A stretch of DNA of 64,000 nt from Thalassobius sp. Cn5-15 (GCF_022347685.1 NZ_JAKRGF010000006.1:62001-126000); one strand, 5' to 3'. Shown: positions 18,149-27,239, numbered from the stretch's first letter. Translations and numbers: made by a program. Notes: a model not told the origin generated them from the letters alone.

Positions 18149-18312
18149 AACGGTCCCCTTTCTGAAATCCGCTCTGCGGCTTGCTACGTTAGCAAGCGCC
18201 TAAAATCTATAGAATACAGTTGGAGTATTTGAGACGAAGTTTCAAGAACAGGTCAGCGCCACGACGTAACGGTTAGGGCTATATGCTTGGAAGATGGCAG
18301 TCATTGTATCGG

Positions 18313-18627
18313 TTATATCTGCGCCTCCCGCACTGCTGCCTGCGCGCGCTGCTCCTCTCTCAGGTTGCAAATTGCAGTCAGAACGATTGCAGAGAGAAGC
18401 ACAATTCCTGAAGCTATAGGACCGAAGGTCAGATCAATTCCATAAGCAGTGAGTATGCCACCGCCTATCGCGGCAAGCGATAGCACAACCAAGATCACAG
18501 TAAGGGAGCGCAATCCGCGACCGCAACGTAAATCTGCGCTGTATGCAGAAATGTCGCCGACCTTGATGATCTGGTACCCGATCAAGCCTATGGCGAGGCC
18601 AATGAAAGCTGCAAAATCAATACCCAT
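18313..18627 (-). CDS. Small predicted membrane protein
   Basis: This 104-residue frame encodes three hydrophobic segments (FAAFIGLAIGLIGYQII; LTVILVVLSLAAIGGGIL; IASGIVLLSAIVLTAICNL) and a charged C-terminus (REEQRAQAAVREAQI). I do not recognise a family. No clear Shine-Dalgarno precedes the ATG, so it is supported mainly by hydrophobic patterning and by lying in an otherwise empty 550-base gap. It sits upstream of the DUF1523 gene on the same strand, 164 bases away. Confidence 0.5.
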   Translation of the reverse strand: MGIDFAAFIGLAIGLIGYQIIKVGDISAYSADLRCGRGLRSLTVILVVLSLAAIGGGILTAYGIDLTFGPIASGIVLLSAIVLTAICNLREEQRAQAAVREAQI

Positions 18628-18699
18628 ACAAGATTGGGTAACATATGCAGGAATAAAATACTACTTTAGGGTGGTATTTGCGGCTGTTTTTCTCATCCG

Positions 18700-19149
18700 T
18701 TAACCCGCCAGAGCCGTCTCTAGTCGCAGACGTAAACGATGCACTTCTTCGCGCAATTCCTGCACCTCTGTAGCAGGCATTGCCGCAGCTTCCCCCAAGC
18801 AGGCGGGAATGCTAGCGGCCTGCACCTGCAGGGCGCGGCCTGCGTCGGTCAGGCGAATGCGGACGCGACGCTCATCCTCCGGGTCGCGCTGGCGAGTGAT
18901 CTGGCCTGATGCCTCCATCCGCTTCAATAGCGGCGTCAGGGTTGAGCTTTCCAGAGACAGCGCCTCTCCCAGATCGCCAACCGCGCGGTCGTCGCGTTCC
19001 CACAATAGCAACATCACCAGATACTGCGGATAAGTCAGGCCCAGCGGATCCAAGAGCGGTTTGTAGAACTTGCTAAACGCATGTGAAGCGGCATAGATCT
19101 CAAAGCAAAGCTGCTGGTCGAGGGTGGTGAATTCGGCTGTCTGTGTCAT
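18700..19149 (-). CDS. ohrR: OhrR, MarR-family organic peroxide sensor
   Basis: The 149-residue MarR winged-helix repressor controls the divergent ohr gene. The peroxide-reactive Cys15 (TTLDQQLCFEIYAA) is in the conserved place and a second Cys at 117 would permit the two-cysteine disulfide mechanism known from Xanthomonas OhrR. The DNA-reading helix is around LSLESSTLTPLLKRMEASG, with the wing at RDPEDERRVRIRL. Oxidation by organic hydroperoxides releases DNA. Two palindromes in the shared promoter region are the probable operators. Confidence 0.93.
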   Translation of the reverse strand: MTQTAEFTTLDQQLCFEIYAASHAFSKFYKPLLDPLGLTYPQYLVMLLLWERDDRAVGDLGEALSLESSTLTPLLKRMEASGQITRQRDPEDERRVRIRLTDAGRALQVQAASIPACLGEAAAMPATEVQELREEVHRLRLRLETALAG

Positions 19150-19161
19150 GCGGTCAAATTA

Positions 19162-19239
19162 AATCGTGCACGATTAAGTCGCAAGGGTTGACAGGCGCAA
19201 GGCGGGGCGACAATTTATATCGCACACGATTTAATCGTG
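19162..19239. promoter_or_regulatory. ohrR-ohr divergent promoter with two OhrR operators
   Basis: Operator 1 is AATCGTGCACGATT (19162-19175, perfect palindrome) beside the ohrR start. Operator 2 is CACGAT-TTA-ATCGTG (19225-19239) before ohr. Between them are a TTGACA -35 (19188-19193) and an A/T-rich -10 near 19211-19220 for ohr, so operator 2 covers the ohr transcription start. Confidence 0.8.
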
Positions 19240-19265
19240 CTACAGTAAATAGCAAAGGAACGACG

Positions 19266-19691
19266 ATGCTTGAAAGCGTGATCTACAAAACCGCCGCAAC
19301 CGCCAGCGGGGGCCGTGATGGCACCGCCAGCTTTGCCGATTCTGACGCAACTCTTGGCCTTGCCCCGCCGAAGGAATTTGGCGGCAACGGCAATGGCATG
19401 AACCCCGAACAATTGTTTGCAGCGGGCTATGCGGCTTGTTTCCTATCAGCGCTGAAACATGTAGCGGGCGAACAAGAGATCGACGTGCCTGCAGATGCCA
19501 CCACGGATGTGGCCGTTGCCATCGGTCCGCGTGTGGGGGGCGGTTTTGGTCTCGACGTCGAAATTGACGTCACCCTGCCGGGCATGGATCAGGCACAAGC
19601 GGAAACGCTGATCGAAACCGCGCATCAGGTTTGCCCCTATTCCAACGCCACCCGTGGCAACATCGACATCACCCCGCGCCTGAAGGGGTGA
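19266..19691 (+). CDS. ohr: Organic hydroperoxide resistance protein Ohr
   Basis: The 141-residue OsmC-fold thiol peroxidase reduces organic hydroperoxides using two cysteines, here in FAAGYAACFLSALKH and AHQVCPYSNATRGN, both matching family motifs. The conserved start LESVIYKTAATASGGRDG fixes the ATG at 19266, with AAAGGA 6 bases upstream. It is divergent from its repressor OhrR with shared operators. It acts in the cytoplasm with lipoylated protein as reductant in characterised relatives. Confidence 0.95.
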   Translation: MLESVIYKTAATASGGRDGTASFADSDATLGLAPPKEFGGNGNGMNPEQLFAAGYAACFLSALKHVAGEQEIDVPADATTDVAVAIGPRVGGGFGLDVEIDVTLPGMDQAQAETLIETAHQVCPYSNATRGNIDITPRLKG

Positions 19692-19788
19692 TAACGCCGG
19701 TTTCAAGCCACAGCCTAGGGCTGGCTACGATCCTACCCTAGGCTAACCTGATCAGGCTGCTGGTGCGGTGCGATCATATGCGTTTATT

Positions 19789-20397
19789 TCAGTCAGAAAA
19801 CGCCAGCTTCAGCCCCAGAAAACCAAAAACACCAGCAAAGCCTCTTTTGATCCAGTTCATCACCCTGGGACGTGTCACAACATAGTCGCGTGCAGCGGCG
19901 GCAAACGCGCCGTATCCCACAAAAACAGCAAAGGTCATCATCATGAATGTTGATGCCAAGGTGATCAGTTCAACCGTGACATTCGTAGAGCTGGCAGAAA
20001 CGAATTGCGGCAGGAATGACAGGAAAAACAGGGAAAGTTTCGGGTTTAAAATATTGATGAGCGTGCCCTTGGCCGCGATTCCCGCGTAGTTCTCTGAACG
20101 TTTTTCTGCGCGGACATCCATGGCACTTCCATCTTTGAGGATGTTCCACGCCATGTAAAACAGATAAAGAACGCCCAAATATTTGATGACCTGAAAGGCA
20201 AGCGCGCTGGCGTGCAGCAGTGCCGCCAAGCCAACAATGCTTGCCACAGCGGCGGGAACGATCCCAATGGTACAGCCAAAGGCCGCTGCCACGCTGGCCT
20301 TAAATCCCCGGCCCAGACCAACCGCCAGCGTGTATATAACCCCTGTGCCCGGCAACAAAACAACGACAAATGCGGTCAGTAAAAACTCAATAGACAT
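19789..20397 (-). CDS. LysE family exporter
   Basis: The 202-residue inner-membrane protein has six hydrophobic segments and opens with IEFLLTAFVVVLLPGTGVIY, the LysE/RhtB N-terminal signature (normally PGP; here PGTG). ILNPKLSLFFLSFLPQF is the second conserved region. These carriers export amino acids or their analogues; the cargo is not predictable. The ATG at 20397 has AGGAGG upstream and is chosen over an upstream in-frame codon at 20427. The gene stands alone. Confidence 0.88.
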   Translation of the reverse strand: MSIEFLLTAFVVVLLPGTGVIYTLAVGLGRGFKASVAAAFGCTIGIVPAAVASIVGLAALLHASALAFQVIKYLGVLYLFYMAWNILKDGSAMDVRAEKRSENYAGIAAKGTLINILNPKLSLFFLSFLPQFVSASSTNVTVELITLASTFMMMTFAVFVGYGAFAAAARDYVVTRPRVMNWIKRGFAGVFGFLGLKLAFSD

Positions 20398-20491
20398 CCC
20401 ATCCTCCTGATTACGTTGACTATTCAATGCGGCAGGCGATCAGTCAATCTCATCGCCTGACTGCGCCAGCACATGTCGCAAATGCCAACAG

Positions 20492-20519
20492 AAAACCCCG
20501 CCAAAAATGACGGGGTTTG
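20492..20519 (-). terminator. Terminator of the CbiX gene
   Basis: On the minus strand AAACCCCG is followed after 10 bases by CGGGGTTTTC, a GC stem with a T-rich tail, 40 bases after the CbiX stop. Confidence 0.75.
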
Positions 20520-20558
20520 CCAGCGATACAGACTGGATCAACGATCCAATGGCTTTAT

Positions 20559-21647
20559 TCAGTTCTGATCGCGCGCGGCACGTTCTGCGTCAATCACCTC
20601 TTGCGGGAACTGACTCATGAAACAACAACAGACCCCTTCGTCGATCATGGTGCGCGGGCCATTGGGGTGGGCGATGTGGCGATAAACGCCGTGGCTGTGC
20701 CCGTGATGATGATCGTGGCCGTGATGGTGGTGCTCATGGTCGTGTGAATGCCCGTGATCATGACCACCGCCCGCCTCATCATCCAGGGGATCAATAAACT
20801 CCGCATGGTGATGATGCACCTCCACCTCGCCACGTGCCAGCCGGTTCTGGAAAGAGGTCATCAGATCCTCCGGCTCATCCATCTTGCCCGCCGCCGCTTC
20901 GCGGATCCGTTCGACAAAGGTGTCGATGACGTGATCCTGATCGGACAGGTAATGCGCCTTTAGCAAGGTGACATCGCTATGCTCCGCTGCCACCCGGTCC
21001 ACATAGTTGTAGATCCGGTCGATCAGACGGCCCGAAAACAGGAAGTAAGGTGCTACCACAATCTTCTTGTACCCCAGCTTTAGCGCCATCTCTAATCCCT
21101 GCCCGACAGAGGGGAAGGTCACACCGGAGTAAACGGTTTCCGACCAGCCAAAGCCCATGTTTTCCGCCACAATACGTGTCAGGCGTGCGGCTTCGGCATT
21201 GGCCATCGTATCCGAGGTGCCGCGCCCCACCACCACCAGCATCGTGTCATAGAGATCACCGTCATGCAGATGATCCACGCCCAACGCCTCAAGGATCCGG
21301 GCCTCGAACGCAGCGATCATCTGGTCGTGCAGGCCCAGCTCACGACCATAGCTGATGGTCAGCCCGGGGTGTTTTTCCTGATAGGTGGTCAGAACCGAGG
21401 GAATATCGTTTTTAGCATGGGTGGCCGCGAACAGCATGCCGGGCACCGCGGCAATTTCGGTCACGCCAGCAGCGACCAACGCATCCAACCCCATGTGAAT
21501 ATTGGGTGCGGAATATTCCAGAAAGCCATATTCCACCGGCGTGTTCGGGTAGCGTTTGCGCAGCCCCTTGGCCAGCAGGCCGAACTCTTCTTCGGCTGAT
21601 TTAGATCGGCTGCCGTGGCCGCAGATCATGATGCCTTGTTTTGCCAT
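20559..21647 (-). CDS. cbiX: CbiX-type sirohydrochlorin cobaltochelatase with His-rich tail
   Basis: The 362-residue protein has two tandem chelatase domains: IMICGHGSRSKSAEEEF with the metal-handling His, then MLVVVGRGTSDTMANAE. This is the long CbiX form that inserts cobalt into sirohydrochlorin in anaerobic-type cobalamin synthesis. Residues ~275-325 hold a histidine-rich metal store (HHHHAEF; HDHGHSHDHEHHHHGHDHHH). The tail has three consecutive cysteines in EGVCCCFMSQFPQ, a possible Fe-S or metal site as reported for long CbiX enzymes. An unknown gene lies 14 bases upstream in the operon. Confidence 0.87.
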   Translation of the reverse strand: MAKQGIMICGHGSRSKSAEEEFGLLAKGLRKRYPNTPVEYGFLEYSAPNIHMGLDALVAAGVTEIAAVPGMLFAATHAKNDIPSVLTTYQEKHPGLTISYGRELGLHDQMIAAFEARILEALGVDHLHDGDLYDTMLVVVGRGTSDTMANAEAARLTRIVAENMGFGWSETVYSGVTFPSVGQGLEMALKLGYKKIVVAPYFLFSGRLIDRIYNYVDRVAAEHSDVTLLKAHYLSDQDHVIDTFVERIREAAAGKMDEPEDLMTSFQNRLARGEVEVHHHHAEFIDPLDDEAGGGHDHGHSHDHEHHHHGHDHHHGHSHGVYRHIAHPNGPRTMIDEGVCCCFMSQFPQEVIDAERAARDQN

Positions 21648-21661
21648 CGGTTACTCTTTCA

Positions 21662-22183
21662 TCAATGTGTGGGTGGTTGGCTTGCGTGTTTTGGCGCAAG
21701 GTTGGGATCAAGATAGCCTGCCCGTCGCAGGAGCCGGGCAAGAGCCTGATGAAACACCATTTCATCCTCGCCTTCGCACAGCATCATCGAGTGCGCCCGC
21801 GCCTGCGGCGTGCCGCGGCGAAAATGATAGAGGCTGGAAATCAGGTGGTTTTCTTCTTTGGTTATGGAGGCGCTGCAGGTTCTGCAATAAGGGTCATAAA
21901 ACCGCAGCGGCGCGCGGCGGGTTTCACCCAATGCCAGTGAGATATCCAGAACGGCCCGCGCCATCAGTGGTCCCTGATCAGGTCCGAACTGACGATCCGC
22001 GAAGGAAAACGCGTCGATCCACGCCCGTGACTGCGGGATTTGCCAAGCCATCCAAAACAGACGCAGCATGTGCAAGACGCCAATTTCAAAGCCGTCAAAG
22101 GGCTGATCGGCGATCAGTGGATCCTTGGGGAAAGTACTGCCGCCTGCTGTCGGGCAGTCGGCGCGCTTGAATGGGCCAGGCAT
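21662..22183 (-). CDS. Unknown protein encoded upstream of cbiX
   Basis: The 173-residue frame ends 14 bases before cbiX on the same strand, so the two are probably co-transcribed. No family is recognised. Visible features are a YDPYCRTCSASITKEENHL segment with CxxC, a further Cys in MMLCEGEDEMVF, and an amphipathic C-terminal half. The paired cysteines next to a chelatase make metal or Fe-S binding conceivable, which is inference. The ATG at 22183 lacks a good ribosome site; an internal ATG at 22069 is possible. Confidence 0.6.
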   Translation of the reverse strand: MPGPFKRADCPTAGGSTFPKDPLIADQPFDGFEIGVLHMLRLFWMAWQIPQSRAWIDAFSFADRQFGPDQGPLMARAVLDISLALGETRRAPLRFYDPYCRTCSASITKEENHLISSLYHFRRGTPQARAHSMMLCEGEDEMVFHQALARLLRRAGYLDPNLAPKHASQPPTH

Positions 22184-22353
22184 GCGATGCCGTCCAATGT
22201 TGCTATTGGCTGGAAAGACTGCCTAGCTCCTGTCGATCGCAGGGCTTGGTGTGTTATGCAGACGATATTTCCACTGGCAGGCCAATGCAAGCGCTCACCG
22301 GCGTGGGGTGGGGAGGGCACGGCGCCAGTGGGGACGCCGCGCCGAATGGTCAG

Positions 22354-23562
22354 TTAGCCGACCACGTTAAAATCCGGTCCGTAGGGATAGCCGGTGATGT
22401 TTTCATTGCCATCCTCAGTGATGATCAGGATGTCATGTTCGCGGTAGCCGCCCGCACCTGGTTGGCCGTCAGCGATTGTCAGCATCGGCTCCATCGAGAT
22501 AACCATGCCGGGTTCCAGCACCGTATCGATATCCTCGCGCAATTCCAGACCGGCCTCACGCCCGTAGTAGTGCGACAGCACACCGAAGGAATGGCCATAG
22601 CCAAACGTACGGTATTGCAGCATGTCGCGTTCGGCGAAGAATGCGTTGATCTGATCGGTCACCTCGGCGCAGCTGGCACCGGGTTGCAACAGCGAAATGC
22701 CCAGTTCATGGGCGCCAACGTTCGCTTCCCAGTATTGGAGGGAGGCATCGTCTACCTCGCCCACAAACATAGTACGTTCCAGCGCGGTGTAATAACCCGA
22801 AATCATCGGGAAGGTGTTCAGCGACAAGATATCGCCGCGCTGTAAACGCCGTGCGGTGACAGGGTTGTGGGCGCCATCGGTGTTGATGCCGGATTGGAAC
22901 CACACCCAGGTGTCGCGATATTCCGCATCGGGGAACCGTTTGGCGATCTCCAGCTCCATCGCGTCACGACCGGCCATAGCGACATCAATCTCTCTCGCGC
23001 CTTCTTTGACCGCATCGCGGATCGCATAGCCACCCACATCAGCCACCGCGGCGCCCGCGCGGATCATCTCCAGCTCGGCTGCGGATTTGTGCATGCGCTG
23101 GCGCATGGTCGGCTCATAAAGGTCCTTGGTTGCAGAGGGTGATAGGAAACTGTCCAGTTTCGACTTCTGCTGCAGGCTCAGGTGATCGCTTTCATAGCCG
23201 ATGACCTTGCCCGTGCCGGTGACGGACAGGATCGCTCGCCAGTAATTGTCGCGCTGCCAGTCGGTGTAAGTGATGTTGTCACCATAGCACCGCCGCCACG
23301 GCTGACCTGCGTCGATTCCGGCTGAAATAGTCACACATTCCGTTGCGGTGACCACCAGCGCATAGGGGCGGCCAAAGGCGCAATAGGTGAAGCCAGAGTA
23401 GTAAGAGATGTTGTGCATCGATGAAAACACCGCCGCATCCACGCCATTGTCGACGAGGATCTTGCGCAGGCCGGCGACGCGGTCGGCATATTCGGCATCT
23501 GCAAACTGCAGCGCAGCCTTTTCGCCATTGTGGAAACGATAGAATTCAGGACGAGATGTCAT
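22354..23562 (-). CDS. Creatinase (creatine amidinohydrolase)
   Basis: The 402-residue protein matches Pseudomonas creatinase along its length, including FGRPYALVVTATECVTISA, GQPWRRCYGDNITYTDWQRD, WFQSGINTDGAHNPVT with the catalytic His, and QYRTFGYGHSFGVLSHYYGR. Creatinase hydrolyses creatine to sarcosine and urea; it uses the M24 pita-bread fold without metal. The ATG at 23562 has AAGGAGGG at ideal spacing; the open frame continues upstream without homology. No creatininase or sarcosine oxidase is adjacent. Closely related M24 hydrolases with other guanidino substrates are the alternative. Confidence 0.85.
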   Translation of the reverse strand: MTSRPEFYRFHNGEKAALQFADAEYADRVAGLRKILVDNGVDAAVFSSMHNISYYSGFTYCAFGRPYALVVTATECVTISAGIDAGQPWRRCYGDNITYTDWQRDNYWRAILSVTGTGKVIGYESDHLSLQQKSKLDSFLSPSATKDLYEPTMRQRMHKSAAELEMIRAGAAVADVGGYAIRDAVKEGAREIDVAMAGRDAMELEIAKRFPDAEYRDTWVWFQSGINTDGAHNPVTARRLQRGDILSLNTFPMISGYYTALERTMFVGEVDDASLQYWEANVGAHELGISLLQPGASCAEVTDQINAFFAERDMLQYRTFGYGHSFGVLSHYYGREAGLELREDIDTVLEPGMVISMEPMLTIADGQPGAGGYREHDILIITEDGNENITGYPYGPDFNVVG

Positions 23563-23765
23563 TTGTTGACCCTCCTTAATCAAAAGAAAGGTCCCGGCGT
23601 TCAGGACGGTTTTCACGGGATCCCAATACTGCTGTACATTCTCATGCAGCATTGCGGCGACGCCATCGCCCGGCCCCGATAGGCCTGACCCGTGTAAACC
23701 CACCTTGCCGATCCTGCGAAATCAGGCAAGATGATTTTGACTACAACCTTTGGGAAAATCACACC

Positions 23766-24767
23766 ATGACCACCTCTGCCCGGCCCGGTGCCCGGAATCT
23801 GATCACCGATGTTGCAGGCCTGCGCGTCGGAAACGCTGAGGATCAGGGGATCAAGACAGGCGCGACGGTTCTTTTGGGTGATCAACCCTTTACCTGCGGC
23901 GTACATGTGATGGGCGGTGCGCCGGGGACGCGCGAGACTGACCTGTTGGCGCCGGATAAAACGGTGGAACAGGTGGACGCGCTGGTCTTGTCCGGCGGAT
24001 CGGCCTTCGGCCTCGATGCGGCCTCTGGTATTGCCGACGGGCTGCGTGCGCAGGGGCGGGGCTTTAAGGTGGGCGATCAGTTGGTGCCGATCGTGCCGGG
24101 GGCGATCCTGTTTGATTTGATCAACGGCGGGGACAAAAACTGGTCAGAAAACCCTTATAAGCGACTTGGTTTGGCGGCGCTGGCAAACGCAGACGTGGAC
24201 TTCACCCTCGGCTCTACCGGGGCGGGCACTGGCGCAACCACGGCGAATTTGAAGGGCGGACTTGGCTCCGCTTCTGTCAGATTGCCCTCTGGCCATACGG
24301 TCGGCGCGCTGGTGGCGGTCAACGCGCTGGGGTCGGTCGTGGTGGGCGATGGGCCGGAGTTCTGGGCCGCCCCTTATGAACAAAATGCTGAGTTTGGTCA
24401 TAAGGGCGTGGCGCAGAGTTACCCTGAACTTCATGTGCCACCGACCAAACTGGCCGCGCACGCCAACACCACCATCGGCATCATTGCTACAGATGCTATG
24501 CTGACACAGGCGCAATGCACACGCCTCGCCATTGCAGCCCATGATGGTTATGCCCGTGCGCTGTTCCCGGCGCATACGCCAATGGATGGGGATCTGATCT
24601 TCGCCGCCGCCACCTCCGAAAAATCGCTAAGCGATCCGATAGCCGACACGCTCTACCTTGGTCATGCTGCCGCAACAGCAATGGCGCGCGCGATTGCCCG
24701 CGCGATCTATTCCGCGACGGCGCAGCCAAATGACGTCCAACCCACATGGGCGGCGCAATTCAGCTAA
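23766..24767 (+). CDS. P1 (S58) family aminopeptidase, DmpA-like
   Basis: The 333-residue protein is of the DmpA/BapA P1 family, N-terminal-nucleophile aminopeptidases that self-cleave before a Ser. The N-terminal NLITDVAGLRVGNAED, the LVLSGGSAFGLDAASGI motif and the GATTANLKGGLGSASV region containing the presumed cleavage site are present. Members act on beta-amino or D-amino acid peptides and amides. It is divergent from the creatinase gene with about 200 bases between them. The substrate cannot be assigned. Confidence 0.87.
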   Translation: MTTSARPGARNLITDVAGLRVGNAEDQGIKTGATVLLGDQPFTCGVHVMGGAPGTRETDLLAPDKTVEQVDALVLSGGSAFGLDAASGIADGLRAQGRGFKVGDQLVPIVPGAILFDLINGGDKNWSENPYKRLGLAALANADVDFTLGSTGAGTGATTANLKGGLGSASVRLPSGHTVGALVAVNALGSVVVGDGPEFWAAPYEQNAEFGHKGVAQSYPELHVPPTKLAAHANTTIGIIATDAMLTQAQCTRLAIAAHDGYARALFPAHTPMDGDLIFAAATSEKSLSDPIADTLYLGHAAATAMARAIARAIYSATAQPNDVQPTWAAQFS

Positions 24768-24840
24768 ACCGCCCCATTTAATGTTCTAAAAATACTTTCG
24801 CCGGAGGCGACGGGGTATCTCAACCAGCGCCTTGGCATGG

Positions 24841-25644
24841 TTAACCGAGCAACCGTGCCAACATCCGCCCGTCACGTTCCATCAAGCCGTCGATCACATC
24901 GAAATGGTGACGGCCTGCGTCAATCACGCAGTCACAAGACCAGGCTTCGGCTAATGCGGTGGCCTGTTCCAGAAAGGCAGGGCGCTCTTCGCCGCCGACC
25001 CAAACGGTCACGTCGACGCCCTCCAGAAGACCCTGCAACACAGGGCTTTCAGCGCGGGCGTCGACTGCATCCATCTTGAACTTGTCGTTCATTGAGGTTT
25101 TCAGCAATGGGCGCAGATCCGCCACGGGTGAAATTGGCATCACCCGTTTCACTCGCGCCGCGACTTGATCCGGCAACAGCCCCGGCACCGCCATACGGGC
25201 CACCAGATGGCCCCCGGCAGAATGACCCGCCAGATGGATCGGGCCGCCGATCATCGCGGCCGCAACAGGGATCATGCGAGCGATCTGATGGGTGATTTCG
25301 GAAATTGATACCTGCGGGCATAGGTCATAGGAGGGCATTGCCACCGCCCAACCTGCCGCCACCGCGCCCTGGGCCAGATGCGACCATGTGGATTTGTCAA
25401 AGGCCAGCCAGTAGCCCCCATGCACGAAGACCAGCAGTCCCTTTGGGGCGTCCTCCGGTTTGAACAGATCGAAACACTGGCGCGCACTGTCGCCATAGGG
25501 GACTTCCAGCTCCGCTAAACCAGCCTCCAGCATGCCTTCGCGAAAGCCTGCCGCCGCCTTTGTCCAACGGGGCGGATAGTGTTCTGCGCCGTCGATATAG
25601 GCACCGTTGCTATAGGCGTCGTCCAGTTCCATCGCTGGTTTCAT
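24841..25644 (-). CDS. Alpha/beta hydrolase, kynurenine formamidase-like
   Basis: The 267-residue alpha/beta-hydrolase shows LLVFVHGGYWLAFDKSTW (the HGGYW oxyanion motif of arylformamidases), the nucleophile elbow HLAGHSAGGHL with Ser, and a late His in DAGRHHFDVIDGL; an Asp between them completes a triad. HGGYW plus GHSAGG is typical of KynB-like formamidases and related esterases. No other kynurenine-pathway gene lies nearby, so the assignment stops at the family. GGAG precedes the ATG at 25644; a GTG at 25668 is less likely. Confidence 0.85.
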   Translation of the reverse strand: MKPAMELDDAYSNGAYIDGAEHYPPRWTKAAAGFREGMLEAGLAELEVPYGDSARQCFDLFKPEDAPKGLLVFVHGGYWLAFDKSTWSHLAQGAVAAGWAVAMPSYDLCPQVSISEITHQIARMIPVAAAMIGGPIHLAGHSAGGHLVARMAVPGLLPDQVAARVKRVMPISPVADLRPLLKTSMNDKFKMDAVDARAESPVLQGLLEGVDVTVWVGGEERPAFLEQATALAEAWSCDCVIDAGRHHFDVIDGLMERDGRMLARLLG

Positions 25645-25745
25645 CGGGCACTCCAAAAATTTGATCACTTTTTCTGGACAATCCTAGCGCCAGATGATCC
25701 ACCTATGCCAGAGATATCGCAAAGACACGCTGGGAGGAGCCGCCA

Positions 25746-27227
25746 ATGACACAGTCAACCACCGATCTGAAATCACTGCTGAAGGATCCTGAGCTGCTGG
25801 CGACCAAGGCCTACATAGCGGGCGAATGGGTCGACAGTGACAATGGTGCTACCTTTGCTGTGACCAATCCGGCGCGGGGGGATGTGATTGCCATGGTGAC
25901 TGATCCCAGTCGCGCACAGGTGGCAGAGGCGATCGCCAAGGCTGAAGCCGCGCAAAAGGACTGGGCCAGCTGGACTGGTAAGGAGCGCGGTGCCGTTTTG
26001 CGCCGCTGGTTCGATCTTATGATGGAACATCAGGACGATCTGGGCACCATTCTGACCGCCGAACAGGGCAAGCCATTGGCTGAGGCAAAGGGCGAGATTG
26101 CCTATGGCGCCTCTTTTATCGAGTTTTTTGCCGAAGAGGCCAAGCGTGTCTATGGCGAGACCATCCCCGGCCACCAGCGTGACAAGCGCATCCTGGTGAT
26201 GAAACAGCCCATCGGTGTTGCCGCTTCGATCACGCCGTGGAACTTCCCCAATGCGATGATCACCCGCAAGGCTGCTCCGGCGCTGGCGGCGGGCTGCGCC
26301 TTTGTGGCGCGTCCATCAGAACTGACGCCGTTGTCGGCGCTGGCGCTGGGCGTTCTGGCCGATCGTGCGGGCATTCCCAAGGGCGTTCTGTCGATTCTGC
26401 CGACCACTGATGCGGCGGGAACGGGGCAGGAATTCTGCGAAAACCACGCGGTGCGCAAGCTGACCTTTACCGGCTCCACCAATGTGGGGCGGATCTTGCT
26501 GCGTCAGGCTGCCGATCAGGTGATGAAATGTTCGATGGAGTTGGGCGGCAACGCGCCCTTTATCGTCTTTGATGACGCTGATCTGGACGAGGCAGTCGCG
26601 GGCGCGATCATGTGCAAATTCCGCAACAATGGTCAGACCTGCGTTTGCGCCAACCGCATTTATGTGCAGGACGGTGTATATGACGCCTTTGCCGCCAAAC
26701 TCAAGGCAGCGGTTGAACGGATGAAGGTCGGCGACGGTCTGGAGGCAGGCACCGATTTGGGGCCGCTGATCAGCGACAAGGCCATTGCCAAGGTACAGGA
26801 CCATATCGCGGATGCAAAAGCCAAAGGCGCGACCGTGATACTGGGTGACACTGACGCGACGCAAGAGGCCGGATACTTCCTGCCGCCGACCATTGTGACC
26901 GGCGCCACCAAGGACATGCAGTTTGCCACCGATGAAACCTTCGGCCCGCTGGCACCGCTGTTCCGTTTCAAGGATGAGGATGAAGTGGTCGAACTGGCCA
27001 ATGACACGATCTTTGGCCTCGCCAGCTATTTTTACGCCAAGGATCTAAGTCGCGTCTACAAAGTGGCTGAGGCACTGGAGTACGGCATCGTCGGTGTGAA
27101 CACAGGTATCATCTCCACCGAAATGGCGCCCTTTGGTGGCGTCAAACAATCCGGACTTGGCCGCGAAGGCAGCCATCATGGGATGGAAGACTACATGGAA
27201 CTGAAATACATCTGCATGTCCGTATAA
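25746..27227 (+). CDS. gabD: Succinate-semialdehyde dehydrogenase; 3' end is an integration site
   Basis: The 493-residue NAD(P)-dependent aldehyde dehydrogenase of the GabD group oxidises succinic semialdehyde to succinate. The SITPWNFPNAMITRK motif, FTGSTNVGR (cofactor), MELGGNAPFIVFDDAD with the general-base Glu, and NNGQTCVCANRIYVQ with the nucleophile Cys are intact. The last codons (KYICMSV) are repeated at 37091-37113 as KYVCMSV-stop, showing that a mobile element entered the gene's 3' end and supplied a replacement tail. Enzyme function is therefore probably preserved. Confidence 0.94.
   Translation: MTQSTTDLKSLLKDPELLATKAYIAGEWVDSDNGATFAVTNPARGDVIAMVTDPSRAQVAEAIAKAEAAQKDWASWTGKERGAVLRRWFDLMMEHQDDLGTILTAEQGKPLAEAKGEIAYGASFIEFFAEEAKRVYGETIPGHQRDKRILVMKQPIGVAASITPWNFPNAMITRKAAPALAAGCAFVARPSELTPLSALALGVLADRAGIPKGVLSILPTTDAAGTGQEFCENHAVRKLTFTGSTNVGRILLRQAADQVMKCSMELGGNAPFIVFDDADLDEAVAGAIMCKFRNNGQTCVCANRIYVQDGVYDAFAAKLKAAVERMKVGDGLEAGTDLGPLISDKAIAKVQDHIADAKAKGATVILGDTDATQEAGYFLPPTIVTGATKDMQFATDETFGPLAPLFRFKDEDEVVELANDTIFGLASYFYAKDLSRVYKVAEALEYGIVGVNTGIISTEMAPFGGVKQSGLGREGSHHGMEDYMELKYICMSV
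27202..27220 (+). repeat. attL core within gabD
   Basis: The 19-mer TGAAATACATCTGCATGTC matches 37090-37108 with a single difference (A to G at position 9). In gabD frame it encodes K-Y-I-C-M-S. Confidence 0.85.
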
Positions 27228-27239
27228 ATACACCATAAA

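Noticed and set aside
22184-22353. Possible cobalamin riboswitch before the cbiX operon
   Set aside because: A CAGGAG...GGCAG fragment and GCCACTG-like letters occur on the minus strand, but the order and the conserved core of the B12 element cannot be aligned.
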